From Paraburkholderia lacunae (GTDB taxonomy: Bacteria > Pseudomonadota > Gammaproteobacteria > Burkholderiales > Burkholderiaceae): a stretch of DNA of 64,000 nt. Position 1 is the first letter of the stretch, and each line of letters opens with the position of its first letter. A program made the position numbers and the translations under genes. The stretch lies in contig NZ_QHKS01000034.1 in the NCBI RefSeq assembly GCF_003353175.1, forward strand, positions 1 to 64,000. Reading direction: 5' to 3'. The notes below the pieces were generated by a model that was given only the letters and a program-made list of their open reading frames with translations, made no database searches and was not told the DNA's origin. Positions 1 to 8,707 of the stretch are shown here, one piece after another.

Positions 1-355
1 TCTTCATGCCGAAAATCCGAGAGTAAACGCGAAATCCGCATTGTTAACAACCCCCTTCTGGCTGCTTTGCTATTCCACCATCGTTTCTGGAAGCGTCGAT
101 TTGTGTATAACGAGATGGGTTTATTCGGGCGGCTGAAGACGGAGTTGTTCTATCCTCGTGATTGGCGGGCTACGACCGTTGAGCAATTCATTGAGGCAGT
201 CGACTCTTACATCCGCTGGTATAACGCAAAGCGGATTAAGATCTCGCTCGGCTCTCTCAGCCCGCTCGAATACCGGGAGAGTCTTCGAATCGCAGCATAA
301 ACCGGTCCAAGATTTTAGCCGCACCCCCACCGTTTTCATCTAAATTTGACCCACC
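1..355 (+). mobile_element. 3' end of an IS3-family insertion sequence
   Basis: The left edge of the window carries the distal part of an IS3-family element: the last part of the transposase gene, about 55 bp of non-coding tail, and a terminal sequence ending near the CCACCCC at about 355. Just beyond that point a chromosomal reading frame is cut off, which sets the boundary. The exact inverted repeat cannot be fixed because the other end of the element is not in the window. Confidence 0.6.
67..300 (+). pseudogene. IS3-family transposase OrfB, C-terminal fragment
   Basis: From about position 111 the frame encodes the end of an IS3 OrfB integrase core: LKTELFYPRDW, then a stretch with IRWYNAKRI and the terminal SLSPLEYRESL. 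This matches the usual C-terminus of the IS3 rve domain around and after the catalytic glutamate. The N-terminal HTH_21 region and the first two catalytic aspartates are absent. The first ~15 codons (TTG at 67) do not look like transposase, so the gene is broken on its 5' side within the window. Non-functional remnant. Confidence 0.65.
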
Positions 356-505
356 CCGAGACAGCGTAGTACATCTATTCCGATGCTTCTCTGTACCGAT
401 GAGCGGTACGGACGTCACGGTAGTCTGTTGCGCCGACACCTGATTAACGCGCAACGATGCAACGGCGCAAGCCAGCACGGCATGCCTGATCCGGATGAGT
501 TTCAT
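356..505 (-). pseudogene. Exported small protein truncated by the IS3 element
   Basis: An ATG at 505 opens a frame with a plausible Sec signal: basic MKLIRIRH, hydrophobic AVLACAVASL, then a likely AQA-type cleavage site near QVSAQ. It continues for about 50 residues and then runs into the terminal sequence of the IS3 element at about 355, after which the residues are IS-encoded. It lies 12 bp downstream of a small lipoprotein gene on the same strand and was probably the distal gene of that unit. Family not recognised. Confidence 0.5.
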
Positions 506-517
506 GGCTCGACTTGC

Positions 518-727
518 TTAGTCGATGGCAGCGGCACAGGCGTCGAGCGGCGTCGCGGCTGAGTGGCCGACTACGGGGACAATCTTCAGCACCGCTGAAG
601 TCACCCGGCATGGCAGTGCGACAACCCCACAACCATTGAGTGGCAGCAGCATTGCACCCGTCAACAGCCACATTGCGAACCGCGCGGCAACGCGCCGCGT
701 ACCGTTGAAATTGCGGAATTTCGACAC
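518..727 (-). CDS. Small DUF6726-like lipoprotein
   Basis: About 69 aa. The N-terminus is basic, followed by a hydrophobic stretch MWLLTGAMLLPLNGC whose LNGC is a lipobox. The mature part (VVALPCRVTSAVLKIVPVVGH, then PLDACAAAID) matches from memory a small lipoprotein family common in Burkholderiales. I chose the GTG at 727 because GGAGG lies 5 bp upstream of it; an in-frame ATG at 739 would place that Shine-Dalgarno inside the gene. It sits directly downstream of a 60-aa gene and upstream of the truncated exported protein, all on the minus strand. Confidence 0.7.
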   Translation of the reverse strand: MSKFRNFNGTRRVAARFAMWLLTGAMLLPLNGCGVVALPCRVTSAVLKIVPVVGHSAATPLDACAAAID

Positions 728-742
728 AGTAACCTCCATATA

Positions 743-925
743 TCAGGCCGTTGTGATGATGTGTTTGCCGCCGAAGTCAACGGGTGGGACGGACGTTTGC
801 GCGGTGCCCGCTTTGTCGTTTGTCGACGCGGAAGTCATCGACATGCTGTGCGCGACGGGCTTTTCAACCTTGGCGGGCCGGTTATTGTTCTGTGATCGCC
901 TGAATTGATTGTTCTGGATAGTCAT
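743..925 (-). CDS. Small hypothetical protein
   Basis: About 60 aa, hydrophilic, rich in Asn, Gln and Ser, with no signal peptide or membrane segment. GAGG lies 7 bp upstream of the ATG at 925, which is why I prefer it to the ATG at 937. The stop is 15 bp before the start of the small lipoprotein gene, so the two are probably co-transcribed. No recognisable family. Moderate confidence, because nothing but the Shine-Dalgarno and the gene order supports it. Confidence 0.4.
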   Translation of the reverse strand: MTIQNNQFRRSQNNNRPAKVEKPVAHSMSMTSASTNDKAGTAQTSVPPVDFGGKHIITTA

Positions 926-937
926 GACAAACCTCAT

Positions 938-1945
938 GAAGTACGAAAGTCTTCGGGAACACCGCTTTGCGGTGTGCTACTGTGGCTCGACGCACACGCC
1001 GTCGTGTGGCGTAGTGAATGATCGCGCAAGGTCTTGCCCAATGATGCGCTGAGAAAAATACACATTTCTGAGGTGCTTACGAATGCACGCGAGATGTTTC
1101 CTGCGTGGAGAAGGAGCCGTGTTGCGGCATATCTGCAGAAAGATGCAGGCTAGGGAATCTTTCAAACGTCGACGTATGAGACCGTGCACAAATCACCACG
1201 CCGCAAGGATCGCGATGGTAGCGGCATCAGATGATCGAATGTTGCGAGCTGTCCACGCTGTCCACGCTGTCGACCTCGGCCGTCGACGTGTTGCTGCTTC
1301 GCTGCATCCGACGTCACCCTGACGCAGCCACACGCCGCACATCGCTGTCAACCATGGTCGTGATGCACCGCGTACACACAAGTGAATGGCGGCTATCGAA
1401 AAGCGAGTATTCACAATGAGTCTATCTCGAGCCCTTGAGGCCGGAGGAGGCGGCCGCTGGCCATCTAATTCCCGCGCAGGAGATGTGTCGAGATGGGTTG
1501 CGGCGATGACGCGGGTTATCGTCCGTGGTCCCGAACTACTGCCGGCGTCTTGGGTGAGTACCGCCGATGACAGTTCACTATTTCGCGAATCTTTTCACCG
1601 GCTTTGCCTGCTCCCGGAGATTTACGTCATCACCCGTACATGCGGTCAACGGCCTCAAAAGATAAGTACTCTCTATTGAATGCCTCCTGATGGTTGATGA
1701 TCCCTCGGATGAGGACCTTCGACGCCAGTAGGCGTGCCGTTGTGCAGCTGCTGGCTGCCGCCGTCAGTTGATGCTGGCGGATGCCGCGTGACTGAGCCGG
1801 TGGACGGGGTAGGAGGCGGCGAGAGCACTTGGAATGTGTGCATCCATTGGGGGCCATACAACAAGTTGACCACCGAAGGCTATACATGACCGACATTGTC
1901 ATATGGCACAGTCCCAAGTGCATCGCGGATCTCCACGCCTTGACC
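938..1945. other. About 1 kb without a convincing gene
   Basis: Reading frames here are short, change frame and lack ribosome-binding sites. The only structure I see is a tandem repeat of TGTCCACGC three times at about 1250-1276, with a CGTCGAC palindrome next to it. The stretch looks like eroded intergenic or former mobile DNA. Confidence 0.5.
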
Positions 1946-2116
1946 TCAGAAGCGTCCTGGACCTGGACCTGGACCTGGTCCAAGTGGCACGGGTGCCAAG
2001 AGAGGGACGGCCGGTGGGGGAGGCGCAGGTGCGAAAGGTACGCAGGCGGACAGCAGCAACGACGAAACCAACGCCGTGGCAGCGATCTTCAGGGAAATTT
2101 GGTGCGTTATTGGCAA
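1946..2116 (-). CDS. Possible tiny Pro/Gly-rich lipoprotein
   Basis: A frame with a hydrophobic segment LKIAATALVSSLLLSAC carrying an LSAC lipobox, followed by a proline/alanine-rich mature part that ends in a GPGPGPGPG run encoded by a GGTCCA-type hexanucleotide repeat (about 1958-1980). Small lipoproteins of this design are common in Burkholderia. The start is uncertain: TTG at 2116 is offered here, and the frame extends to an ATG at 2185. The hexanucleotide repeat could vary in length by slippage. Confidence 0.4.
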   Translation of the reverse strand: MPITHQISLKIAATALVSSLLLSACVPFAPAPPPPAVPLLAPVPLGPGPGPGPGRF

Positions 2117-2185
2117 GACAGGCTTCTTCGATCGTTCCAACTCGGTGGCGATAATAAGGTTGGTTTGCTCAAGCGAGAGTGACAT

Positions 2186-3015
2186 CTGCGAGTTCCTGGT
2201 TGGTAAATAGGATAAATCGGACTGGCGGGGCGATCAGCCCACGGCGTAGCGATAGATAAAGACCTTCGACTGTGCGGGCAGATTGTCGTCGTCGGATGTG
2301 GTAACCATTATCTGTAAAAGCTGATCTCGGCTGTGCGAACGGGCAACGGCACACGTTGCCCGACACTGGAAACCTGCCAAAGATAGCGGGAATGTGTGGC
2401 GACGTGAGCGAGCTCGCGATGCCATTGGGCGTTTCTAGCATCGTAGGCGCGCCTTTGGTTCAACGCGGTTCGGCAGCGTTAAGCTGGGTAAAACTCTCGA
2501 AATGAGGATGCAGCCAATCTCGGCAAGAGGTTTAATCTATCGCTATCGAACAGCCATGTCGCATCAGACTCAGGGCGGTGGCCGACGCCACGTTGGCAGT
2601 GGACTAATGTCGGAACGGACTACGATCAATGACTAGCATGTCAATGCTGCGGTATCCGGCACTCCAGTTGTCCTGCGCGCACAACAAGACCTTGACGCAG
2701 CGCCTGGATTGCGCGGCAAGCGTGCTTCCACACGCGGGTGCTGCGGCAAATTTCAGTGTCGTCAGTGGAGTCTGAAGATCCTGCAGTCATCTGGGGAACA
2801 GCGGCACATCATTTGCGGGATGAGATCGATGCCCGACTGGTTCTTTCATTCGCGAGGATGGGTTACGCGTTGCAGACCGGCGGCGATTCGGCTCAGAACC
2901 AAGAACCATATCGCAGCGTGCCACTGGCGGCTCCGGTGTACCCGGTCAGACATACCTTGTACCCGGATTTTTACCCAGCTTAACGCTGCCGAACGGCGTT
3001 GAACCAAAAGCGCGT
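2186..3015. other. About 0.8 kb without a supported gene
   Basis: Short overlapping frames on both strands without family resemblance, signal peptides or good Shine-Dalgarno sites. I could not identify remnants of a known element. The region separates the lipoprotein-like frame from the orphan response regulator. Confidence 0.45.
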
Positions 3016-3213
3016 CTACGATGCCCGAAATTTCAGCGATGTCATGAGTTCTTCCAGGTCTCCTATCTTGTTGCTGCGCAAACTTCGGACCTTGCGAGCC
3101 GTGTGCTTGCAGGTTGCGTCCAGCGCACATCGGAGGATGTCGTGCGCTTCCCGGGACATTATTTTCGCCGCAAGGCTGCCGACTGTCAGCGGCTTTGCCG
3201 GCTGCCGTGTCAT
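3016..3213 (-). CDS. Possible small basic protein
   Basis: A 65-aa frame of normal-looking composition, rich in Arg and Lys and probably helical (for example AHDILRCALDATCKHTARK). It diverges from the response-regulator gene that begins at 3259. No clear Shine-Dalgarno precedes the ATG and no family is recognised, so this may be a chance frame. Confidence 0.28.
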   Translation of the reverse strand: MTRQPAKPLTVGSLAAKIMSREAHDILRCALDATCKHTARKVRSLRSNKIGDLEELMTSLKFRAS

Positions 3214-3258
3214 TAGAGTGCTGCAACGGCCTGTTGGCCACGATTGCGTGATAGATCA

Positions 3259-4062
3259 ATGATAGACGTCGAATTTATGGATTGCGGGCGCCCCTATCAT
3301 CTCTTCGTCGTGAAGGGTGATGTAAAGCTAAGGGACATGCTTTGCAACTACCTTGAGAATCATGGACTCGTTATCACGCCCATGGCCACTGCAGAAGAGA
3401 TGCTGCGTCGCGTGCACCGTGTACGTCCCGATCTGATCGTGCTCGATGCGAGGTTGGCGGCGATGTCGGGACTTGTCGCTTGTCGCAAGTTACGCGCCGA
3501 GGGCGATTCAGTTCCCATCATCTTGCTGACCGCGCACAGCGAGGAGATCGAACGTGTGATCGGGCTGGAGATGGGTGCGGATGACTGTTTGAGCAAACCG
3601 TATCAGCAACGGGAGCTGCTCGCTCGTGTGCGAGCCGTTTTGCGGCGTACTGGCGTTACACCAGGGGCACCACGCGATTCAAGTGCTCCAATACAAATTG
3701 GCCAATTTGTATTCGATGTTGCTGCCCGAAGTCTGCACCTCGGCGACAAGGTGCGCGTTCTCAATACCGTCGAATATGCGATGCTTGCTGAGCTGACAAA
3801 AAATCCTGGCGTCACAGTATCGCGGGAGCGTTTGATGGCTGCGTCCCATACGCGCGACGATACCGTTTCGTTGCGTGCCGTGGATGCCGCAGTGGTTCGG
3901 TTGCGCAAACTACTAGAACCCGATCCCACAGTGCATCGGTACATTCAGACAGTCCGTGGACATGGCTATGTTTTTGTGCCCGTCGAAACCGAGATGATAT
4001 CAGCGAATGGCGTGTCTTTCTGCGTTTGCGCCGGCTTACAAGGCTGCCGGCTAGCTTCATAA
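3259..4062 (+). CDS. Orphan OmpR-family response regulator with degenerate acidic pocket
   Basis: About 267 aa: receiver domain (residues ~14-130), then an OmpR/PhoB winged helix (~145-240) ending in the typical RYIQTVRGHGYVF. The putative phospho-acceptor Asp63 (VLDARL), the switch Thr (LLTA) and the Lys of SKPY are present. The acidic pair that binds Mg2+ next to the phosphorylation site, normally VVDDD, is VVKGD: the first two acidic positions are Lys and Gly. Phosphorylation is therefore likely weak or absent, and the protein may act as an atypical regulator. The ATG at 3259 is preferred to the in-frame TTG at 3244. No histidine kinase is adjacent. The last ~20 residues, Cys-rich, are not typical of the family. 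Confidence 0.8.
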   Translation: MIDVEFMDCGRPYHLFVVKGDVKLRDMLCNYLENHGLVITPMATAEEMLRRVHRVRPDLIVLDARLAAMSGLVACRKLRAEGDSVPIILLTAHSEEIERVIGLEMGADDCLSKPYQQRELLARVRAVLRRTGVTPGAPRDSSAPIQIGQFVFDVAARSLHLGDKVRVLNTVEYAMLAELTKNPGVTVSRERLMAASHTRDDTVSLRAVDAAVVRLRKLLEPDPTVHRYIQTVRGHGYVFVPVETEMISANGVSFCVCAGLQGCRLAS

Positions 4063-4827
4063 CATTGCTGTTGTGCGCCGATACCGTGTGTAACGCGTGG
4101 TGAACTGATCCATGACCTGACCAGTTAATTGGCCAAGTGTTCCATGATGCACTGATGTAAGTTGCGCCGTGGCCGTTGAACGAATTCGAGATCTCAAATT
4201 GGCAAAGCCGAGTCGCACTCACGACGTGCGATCGAGTTGATCGGAGGGATGTCGGTCGACATTTCGAGCTCGCCGATACGCAAAGCGTCGTTGGAACAGT
4301 TTCCGTCGGCGCTCATTCCCGTGGCTACTGCAGCATCGAGAGGCGCAAGTACTTAACGCTTCTGCAGTGCATTGCCCTCGCGACCACCAGGGAACATTCG
4401 TAACGATATTACGGGCGCGCGAGCTGAACGGGAACGTGGTATGCCGACCAGTGTCGCGAGTCAAAATTCGTTCAATAATTGTCGCCGCATCCGATAGCGG
4501 TGTCCAGTGTGTGACGTCATGAGAGGAGACGGCGATGAATAGACGTCCCAAGAGACAACCCCGTACTCAGCTAATCGGAGCGCGATCAACTGATGGCGCT
4601 CACTATGCGATGCAAGACCGCTCAGCCGTTGGCGTTGAGAGTGCCTATCGCGCCGGCCTGTGCCGAAGGGACCGCCAACAACGCGGTCGCAGCGAAACCG
4701 CAGGTCACGCAGCAAACGGTTTCGAAGTGGCGTGGGTGATTTGTCTCGGATCGTGACGAGTGCAACTGAACATGGGGATCCACGCCTTACTGTGAATTCG
4801 TCAAGCAAAGATAAGCGATTACTAACA
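4063..4827. other. About 0.76 kb without a supported gene
   Basis: Several short frames occur, but none shows a domain, and none on either strand has a strong ribosome-binding site. An ATG at 4535 follows GAGGAGACGGCG, a good Shine-Dalgarno, but the 73-residue product that follows is Arg/Gln-rich and unlike a normal protein; it may be the start of a decayed gene. Confidence 0.4.
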
Positions 4828-5265
4828 ATGAACCAACTAATCATATTGCGCGCGGCGTCAACGGCTGACGTACCGTTTCTCTTCAGGCTTCGCAAGCTCA
4901 CGATGACCGAGCACTCGCAACTGGGCTGCCTACCTACGAACGATGAGGCACACTACCAGCGCATTTTGTCGAACTTCGAAGACGCCAAGATCATCTGCGA
5001 GGGGTTTGCCAGGGTGGGGCTTTTAAAGCTGAGTCGAACGAATCACGATTGGCATCTACACCAGATCCAGGTATTGCCCAGCCATCAAGGCAAAGGTATT
5101 GGCGAAAACGTTCTGCGTGCGGTGCTGGCCGCAGCAAAGCGCGAAGGTGTGCCTGTCTCTCTAACTGTCCTTCATGGGAATCCTGCGCGTCGACTCTACG
5201 AACGACTCGGCTTCAAACTCGGCACGGAAACGTCAGTCGACGCGAGGCTGATATGGCATTTGTGA
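4828..5265 (+). CDS. GNAT-family N-acetyltransferase
   Basis: 145 aa, usual for a single GNAT domain. The acetyl-CoA-binding motif A is clear (QVLPSHQGKGIGENVL, residues ~80-95), and motif B follows (NPARRLYERLGFKLG, ~120-134). The N-terminal IILRAASTADVPFLFRLR is the usual beta1-alpha1 start. The ATG at 4828 begins exactly at the domain; the frame upstream of it is not GNAT-like. Such proteins transfer an acetyl group from acetyl-CoA to an amine; the substrate cannot be told from the sequence. Single gene with no operon partner. Confidence 0.85.
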   Translation: MNQLIILRAASTADVPFLFRLRKLTMTEHSQLGCLPTNDEAHYQRILSNFEDAKIICEGFARVGLLKLSRTNHDWHLHQIQVLPSHQGKGIGENVLRAVLAAAKREGVPVSLTVLHGNPARRLYERLGFKLGTETSVDARLIWHL

Positions 5266-5473
5266 GAGCGCCTTACACGGCCATCCGCGCGATAACGAAT
5301 CGGACCGCTTGAGCAGGGTCGTTAATTGACCGGATACGATTCCCGATAGCATCGCCGATAGGATTGTTTGACCGCTGAACCTCGCGCCCTCGAAGAGTTC
5401 TCTTCCGCTCTATCCCTGATGTTGGCAGCCGAATTATGTGCTTGGGCTGCGGAATCTCGAACTCGCTCGACAA

Positions 5474-5767
5474 CTATATCGAGCCGAATTTTCGCACGCT
5501 CAGTGATTTCGGGTCGGAATGGGCAACGCTTTCCAACATGGTATTTCCAGCGGCCGACGAACTGAAACGCTCGAGATATTCGGAGTGCGGTAAAGCGTAA
5601 TATTCTTTCCGCGTACTTTGGAGAACGAGCGTTGTCGTATCCGTCTTTGCATGGCGTCCCGGTCGCCACTGACCCGTCTGCGGATCTATCCTTGACCCGA
5701 TCCAGAACAGGCCGAGGATCGCGATCGGCGCGACAAATAAAAAAGCGATCAGCACAACACTACCCAC
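5474..5767 (-). CDS. Small membrane-anchored hypothetical protein
   Basis: 97 aa. The first ~25 residues form one strong membrane segment (VVLIAFLFVAPIAILGLFWI); the rest is hydrophilic and includes a tyrosine-containing EYYALPHSEYLERF. It precedes nothing obvious and follows the LprI-like gene on the same strand, 66 bp downstream of it. No family recognised. The overlapping frame on the same strand (5322-5669) lacks these features. Confidence 0.5.
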   Translation of the reverse strand: MGSVVLIAFLFVAPIAILGLFWIGSRIDPQTGQWRPGRHAKTDTTTLVLQSTRKEYYALPHSEYLERFSSSAAGNTMLESVAHSDPKSLSVRKFGSI

Positions 5768-5833
5768 ATTCCGTGATTGAGATGAGCTGATCCTGACCGA
5801 ATAGGCACAATCTCCCCTTCGATCGCGCGTCGC

Positions 5834-6331
5834 TTACTGCTTTCCTGTATCGGAGGGCGGACGCACTCCCTTGAGTTCCAGCACGGCATTCTGAGCGTCG
5901 GGGAAGAGGCCTTGAGCGGTCAGGTTTGCCTTGAGGGAGAGAATCTGCGCTTGCTGTCCCTGTTGAATATCGGCATTGAGTTCGGCGATGCGGCGGATGT
6001 ACCAATTGATAACGCACGCCTTGTCCTTGCATTGACGCTGTCGCCAAGACCATTGACTGATGCGGTCGGCTTCGAGTGCCTCGATGTCTGGTGCGAGGTA
6101 TTTGGCGTGGCTATAGAGCGCAGCAAGCTTGTCATCAAGCAAAGACAGCTCAGGGTCCTCGCAGACCAGCTTCTCGGAGGCGGATACGCTGTAGCGACAT
6201 GGAAAACTGGCGGCTTGCGCAGGTCGGGACGCGGCGAAGAGCGTGCCAAGCACAGTGGCAGTTACGCCGATCATTCGCACGACGTGGCGAGCGAGGATTG
6301 CATCCCGGTGACCAATTGCGAAGAAGTACAT
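5834..6331 (-). CDS. LprI/DUF1311-like exported protein
   Basis: 165 aa. An N-terminal signal region (MIGVTATVLGTLFAASRPAQA) is followed by the pattern of the lysozyme-inhibitor LprI/DUF1311 family: FPCRYSVSASEKLVCEDPEL, then a conserved LDDKLAALYSHAK helix, a WRQRQCKDKACVINWY segment with the second pair of cysteines, and a helical tail. Proteins of this family are periplasmic or surface lysozyme inhibitors, or of unknown role. The ATG at 6331 was chosen; a start at the second Met, just before the hydrophobic segment, would give a more ordinary signal peptide. Confidence 0.75.
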   Translation of the reverse strand: MYFFAIGHRDAILARHVVRMIGVTATVLGTLFAASRPAQAASFPCRYSVSASEKLVCEDPELSLLDDKLAALYSHAKYLAPDIEALEADRISQWSWRQRQCKDKACVINWYIRRIAELNADIQQGQQAQILSLKANLTAQGLFPDAQNAVLELKGVRPPSDTGKQ

Positions 6332-6396
6332 GGTAGATATCCGATAAGATGAAATGGTTTTCCGAAATGGATAATGTCTTACGCATTGGACGGAAA

Positions 6397-6549
6397 CTAG
6401 TGGGACATCGATAGGGTGACGATTCCACCGACACCAATCGCCGTACCCACAACGATGCCGGAAAGGAATGGTAGATTGGTACATCCCGTCGTGCACAACA
6501 TGAAGACTATCGCGATTAGGGAAATGGATCGTCGCATTCTGTCGCTCAT
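6397..6549 (-). CDS. 50-aa lipoprotein
   Basis: A very short gene: ATG at 6549, stop TAG at 6397, 50 residues. The N-terminus is basic (MSDRMRRS), then a hydrophobic segment ISLIAIVFMLCTTGC with cysteine 23 as the likely lipidation site, then a glycine-rich hydrophobic tail (GIVVGTAIGVGGIVTL) that could be a second membrane-inserted helix. This is the architecture of small entericidin-like or OsmB-like lipoproteins, though no family is certain. It lies 65 bp upstream of the LprI-like gene on the same strand. Confidence 0.5.
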   Translation of the reverse strand: MSDRMRRSISLIAIVFMLCTTGCTNLPFLSGIVVGTAIGVGGIVTLSMSH

Positions 6550-6560
6550 CATTAATTTAT

Positions 6561-6722
6561 CTACAATAAAACAATGGATCTGCGGATTTGCGCAATGCGC
6601 GGAGGCGCGTTACTTTCGTCAAATCGGACGTCGTAGCGCATCGACGGTAACGGACCGAACCAGGCAGAGAGTGCATGACCAGTTTTCGAGATGAAGCGCT
6701 GTCGGGCCATATTATTCTCCAT
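6561..6722 (-). CDS. Possible 53-aa hypothetical protein
   Basis: A short frame that starts at ATG 6722, 8 bp after a GAGG. The product is basic with no membrane segment. It ends 11 bp before the 50-aa lipoprotein gene, with which it could form a small operon. Nothing else supports it. Confidence 0.27.
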   Translation of the reverse strand: MENNMARQRFISKTGHALSAWFGPLPSMRYDVRFDESNAPPRIAQIRRSIVLL

Positions 6723-6776
6723 TGCGAAACCTCGCGATGCGGGGAATAGCGGCGCATAATTGGCATGTGTTACCAC

Positions 6777-7186
6777 AAATTTCAGGAGTCCTATGTTGTA
6801 GTTTCCGTGACAGTCTCAATGCCGCCAGATTTTTATATTTTGAAACGACCATCGCCGCTCTGACGAGGCTGGAATGGCGGTGATAAAAATTGATTTTCCA
6901 TAAGGTTCTGGGGGTACCAGACCGCTTGTTGCGCATGCGCCGAATGTGGATCGACCTGTCTCTGGCGGTCAGCTTAGTTAGGGTGAGTCTCCAGTTGCTC
7001 AGGCAAACGCTTGATCATCAGATCGCTTAGTAAATTGTTAATGCCGAAGGCGGCGATGCTGGGATGTCGACTCAGTCCCGCGAATGGATTCGTCAGCATG
7101 CAATCCTGACTCCTCGGCGGCTGAGTATTGAAGTGCGGCAAACGAGGCTAACGCGCAGGTGACAGTATCTGCAATGAACCCGGCAT
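6777..7186. other. About 0.4 kb without a supported gene
   Basis: No frame with a domain or good start on either strand. The stretch contains AT-richer DNA (about 6790-6860) that could hold promoters for the small minus-strand genes downstream of it. Confidence 0.4.
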
Positions 7187-7642
7187 TCAAGGACAGTCTC
7201 CCAGGCGGCGTGCCTGCACGATGTGCTGAATGGAGCGGGAACCGAAAGGCATTTTCAGCTCGAATGTCTCCAGCAGAGACACCTGATTGGGCGCGGATGT
7301 CGCCTTTCCGATTCCGGACATTGTAGGACGTTCGCACGCCAGTTCCCACGAAGACTGCGCGCCCTCACGGCGGACATTGGAGTACTCACATTTCGGGGGC
7401 GGCTTGGAGTCATCGTCGCTCGGCTGGGGTGCAGCAGCCATTAGCGCTTTCTCCGGGATCAAGCCAAGTGCTGCCTCCGAAATGCACACCGTCCGAATGC
7501 GCTCGGCAGCGTCGCCAAAGGGCAGGCCTTTGAAGACACCTGTCAGTTCCCATTTTCCTGGTTCCACCGGCGGCTTCGCAAATGCGCTCGAATGTATAGC
7601 GATTAGCATCCAGAAGACTGATCGCGCTCTGTGCAATGCCAT
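7187..7642 (-). CDS. DUF3617-family exported protein
   Basis: 151 aa. A signal peptide (MALHRARSVFWMLIAIHSSAFA) precedes PVEPGKWELTGVFKG, the usual opening of DUF3617 proteins, and the later TVCISEAAL and CEYSNVRREG blocks carry the conserved cysteines. The domain is known from periplasmic proteobacterial proteins of unknown function. The ATG at 7642 gives a normal signal peptide; the frame extends upstream without family similarity. The 346 bp between it and the divergent lipoprotein gene at 7989 hold no other gene and presumably both promoters. Confidence 0.75.
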   Translation of the reverse strand: MALHRARSVFWMLIAIHSSAFAKPPVEPGKWELTGVFKGLPFGDAAERIRTVCISEAALGLIPEKALMAAAPQPSDDDSKPPPKCEYSNVRREGAQSSWELACERPTMSGIGKATSAPNQVSLLETFELKMPFGSRSIQHIVQARRLGDCP

Positions 7643-7988
7643 GACATCACCCCGTAGTTCAAGAACTAGGGATTGTAGGATTCGACACACCTCTGACAAT
7701 GCTAGGAACGTGACGGCATGTGACGCACGCGGGGCTAACGTCACAGTCCGTCTCTCGCGCGAGTGGCGTGGCGACGACGGCGAAGTCACAGTATGGATCG
7801 TGGCGCAACCGTCGACACCACATGTCGTCGTCAAATGGCTTACGACTTGACCTCGTGCAACAGAGTTTGGGGACCAGCGCGTAAATCGTGTCACTCGCCG
7901 CCTCAAGCGGAACGCTCGCTTGCGGGATCCCAGGCAACCCTCTTCGGCGTACCAATGCCGGGCAATCACCCATACCAACGGCAGCAAC

Positions 7989-8471
7989 ATGAACTATTTC
8001 ACTAGACTTTTGACACTCGGTTCGATTTCAATCGCCTCGCTCATGGCAGGGTGCACGGCTACAGGGCCAACGGCCCCAGCGGGCCCCACGGCCCTAGCGA
8101 AGAGCGTGCCGGATATTTCTGTCCTGATCGATTGCGGGGACTGTCAGGTACGCCCCACTGTTCCAGAGTTGATCCATAAGGGCTACGCAGCGGCGGCGGC
8201 CAAAGCCGGTGTCCAGATCGAGAGCGACAAGACAATGATGCTGACGATCAAGGACTACACGGAGCGCGGCCTCGCGGTTCGATCCGTTACCATCGTCGCA
8301 TCCTTCTTCATCCCACCAATCGCGCTTGTGGCGAAGGATGAGATAAAGGCCGACGCATTGGTCAATGGAAAACAGGTGCCGCTGGAGTACCACTACCGTA
8401 TCCCTTTCTTTGGTATTGAATCCGTCGCACAGAAGCTGGGCGAGTTGAGCTTCCATGCAGTTGCCAAATAG
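7989..8471 (+). CDS. Hypothetical lipoprotein
   Basis: 160 aa with a classical lipoprotein signal: MNYFTRLL, a hydrophobic run, and the lipobox LMAGC (Cys22). A short Pro/Ala/Gly-rich linker with the repeat GPTAPAGPTA follows, then a compact domain that contains a CGDC motif (~residues 55-58) and a hydrophobic VTIVASFFIPPIALVA stretch. I do not recognise the family. The mature protein should sit in the inner leaflet of the outer membrane. The spacing to the DUF3617 gene suggests divergent transcription. Confidence 0.7.
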   Translation: MNYFTRLLTLGSISIASLMAGCTATGPTAPAGPTALAKSVPDISVLIDCGDCQVRPTVPELIHKGYAAAAAKAGVQIESDKTMMLTIKDYTERGLAVRSVTIVASFFIPPIALVAKDEIKADALVNGKQVPLEYHYRIPFFGIESVAQKLGELSFHAVAK

Positions 8472-8707
8472 CTTGTCTGGCCGAGAGCGACTCGCCAATG
8501 AGCAGGTCGCAGCCGTGGATTCCCGAGTGCGTTCGCTGGCCGCCGAGGCTCGTCACGTCGTCCGAGAATGGGGGGCAAGCCATCGATCACGACGGTTGCC
8601 AGGAGATAGCGGAGGCTGGGCTTTGCCGCCCAAAGTGAATGCATTGGACTACATGCTGACCTCACGGCCGGACGATCTGGGAGTATCCCCTGAATGCAAC
8701 TTGACGC

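Noticed and set aside
1250..1276. TGTCCACGC triple repeat as a functional iteron set
   Set aside because: Only three copies with a short unit in a gene-poor stretch and no adjacent replication gene; probably slippage.
4535..4756. A gene starting after a strong GAGGAGA Shine-Dalgarno
   Set aside because: The 73-residue product has extreme Arg/Gln content and no similarity or secondary-structure pattern; more likely the start of a decayed gene or chance.
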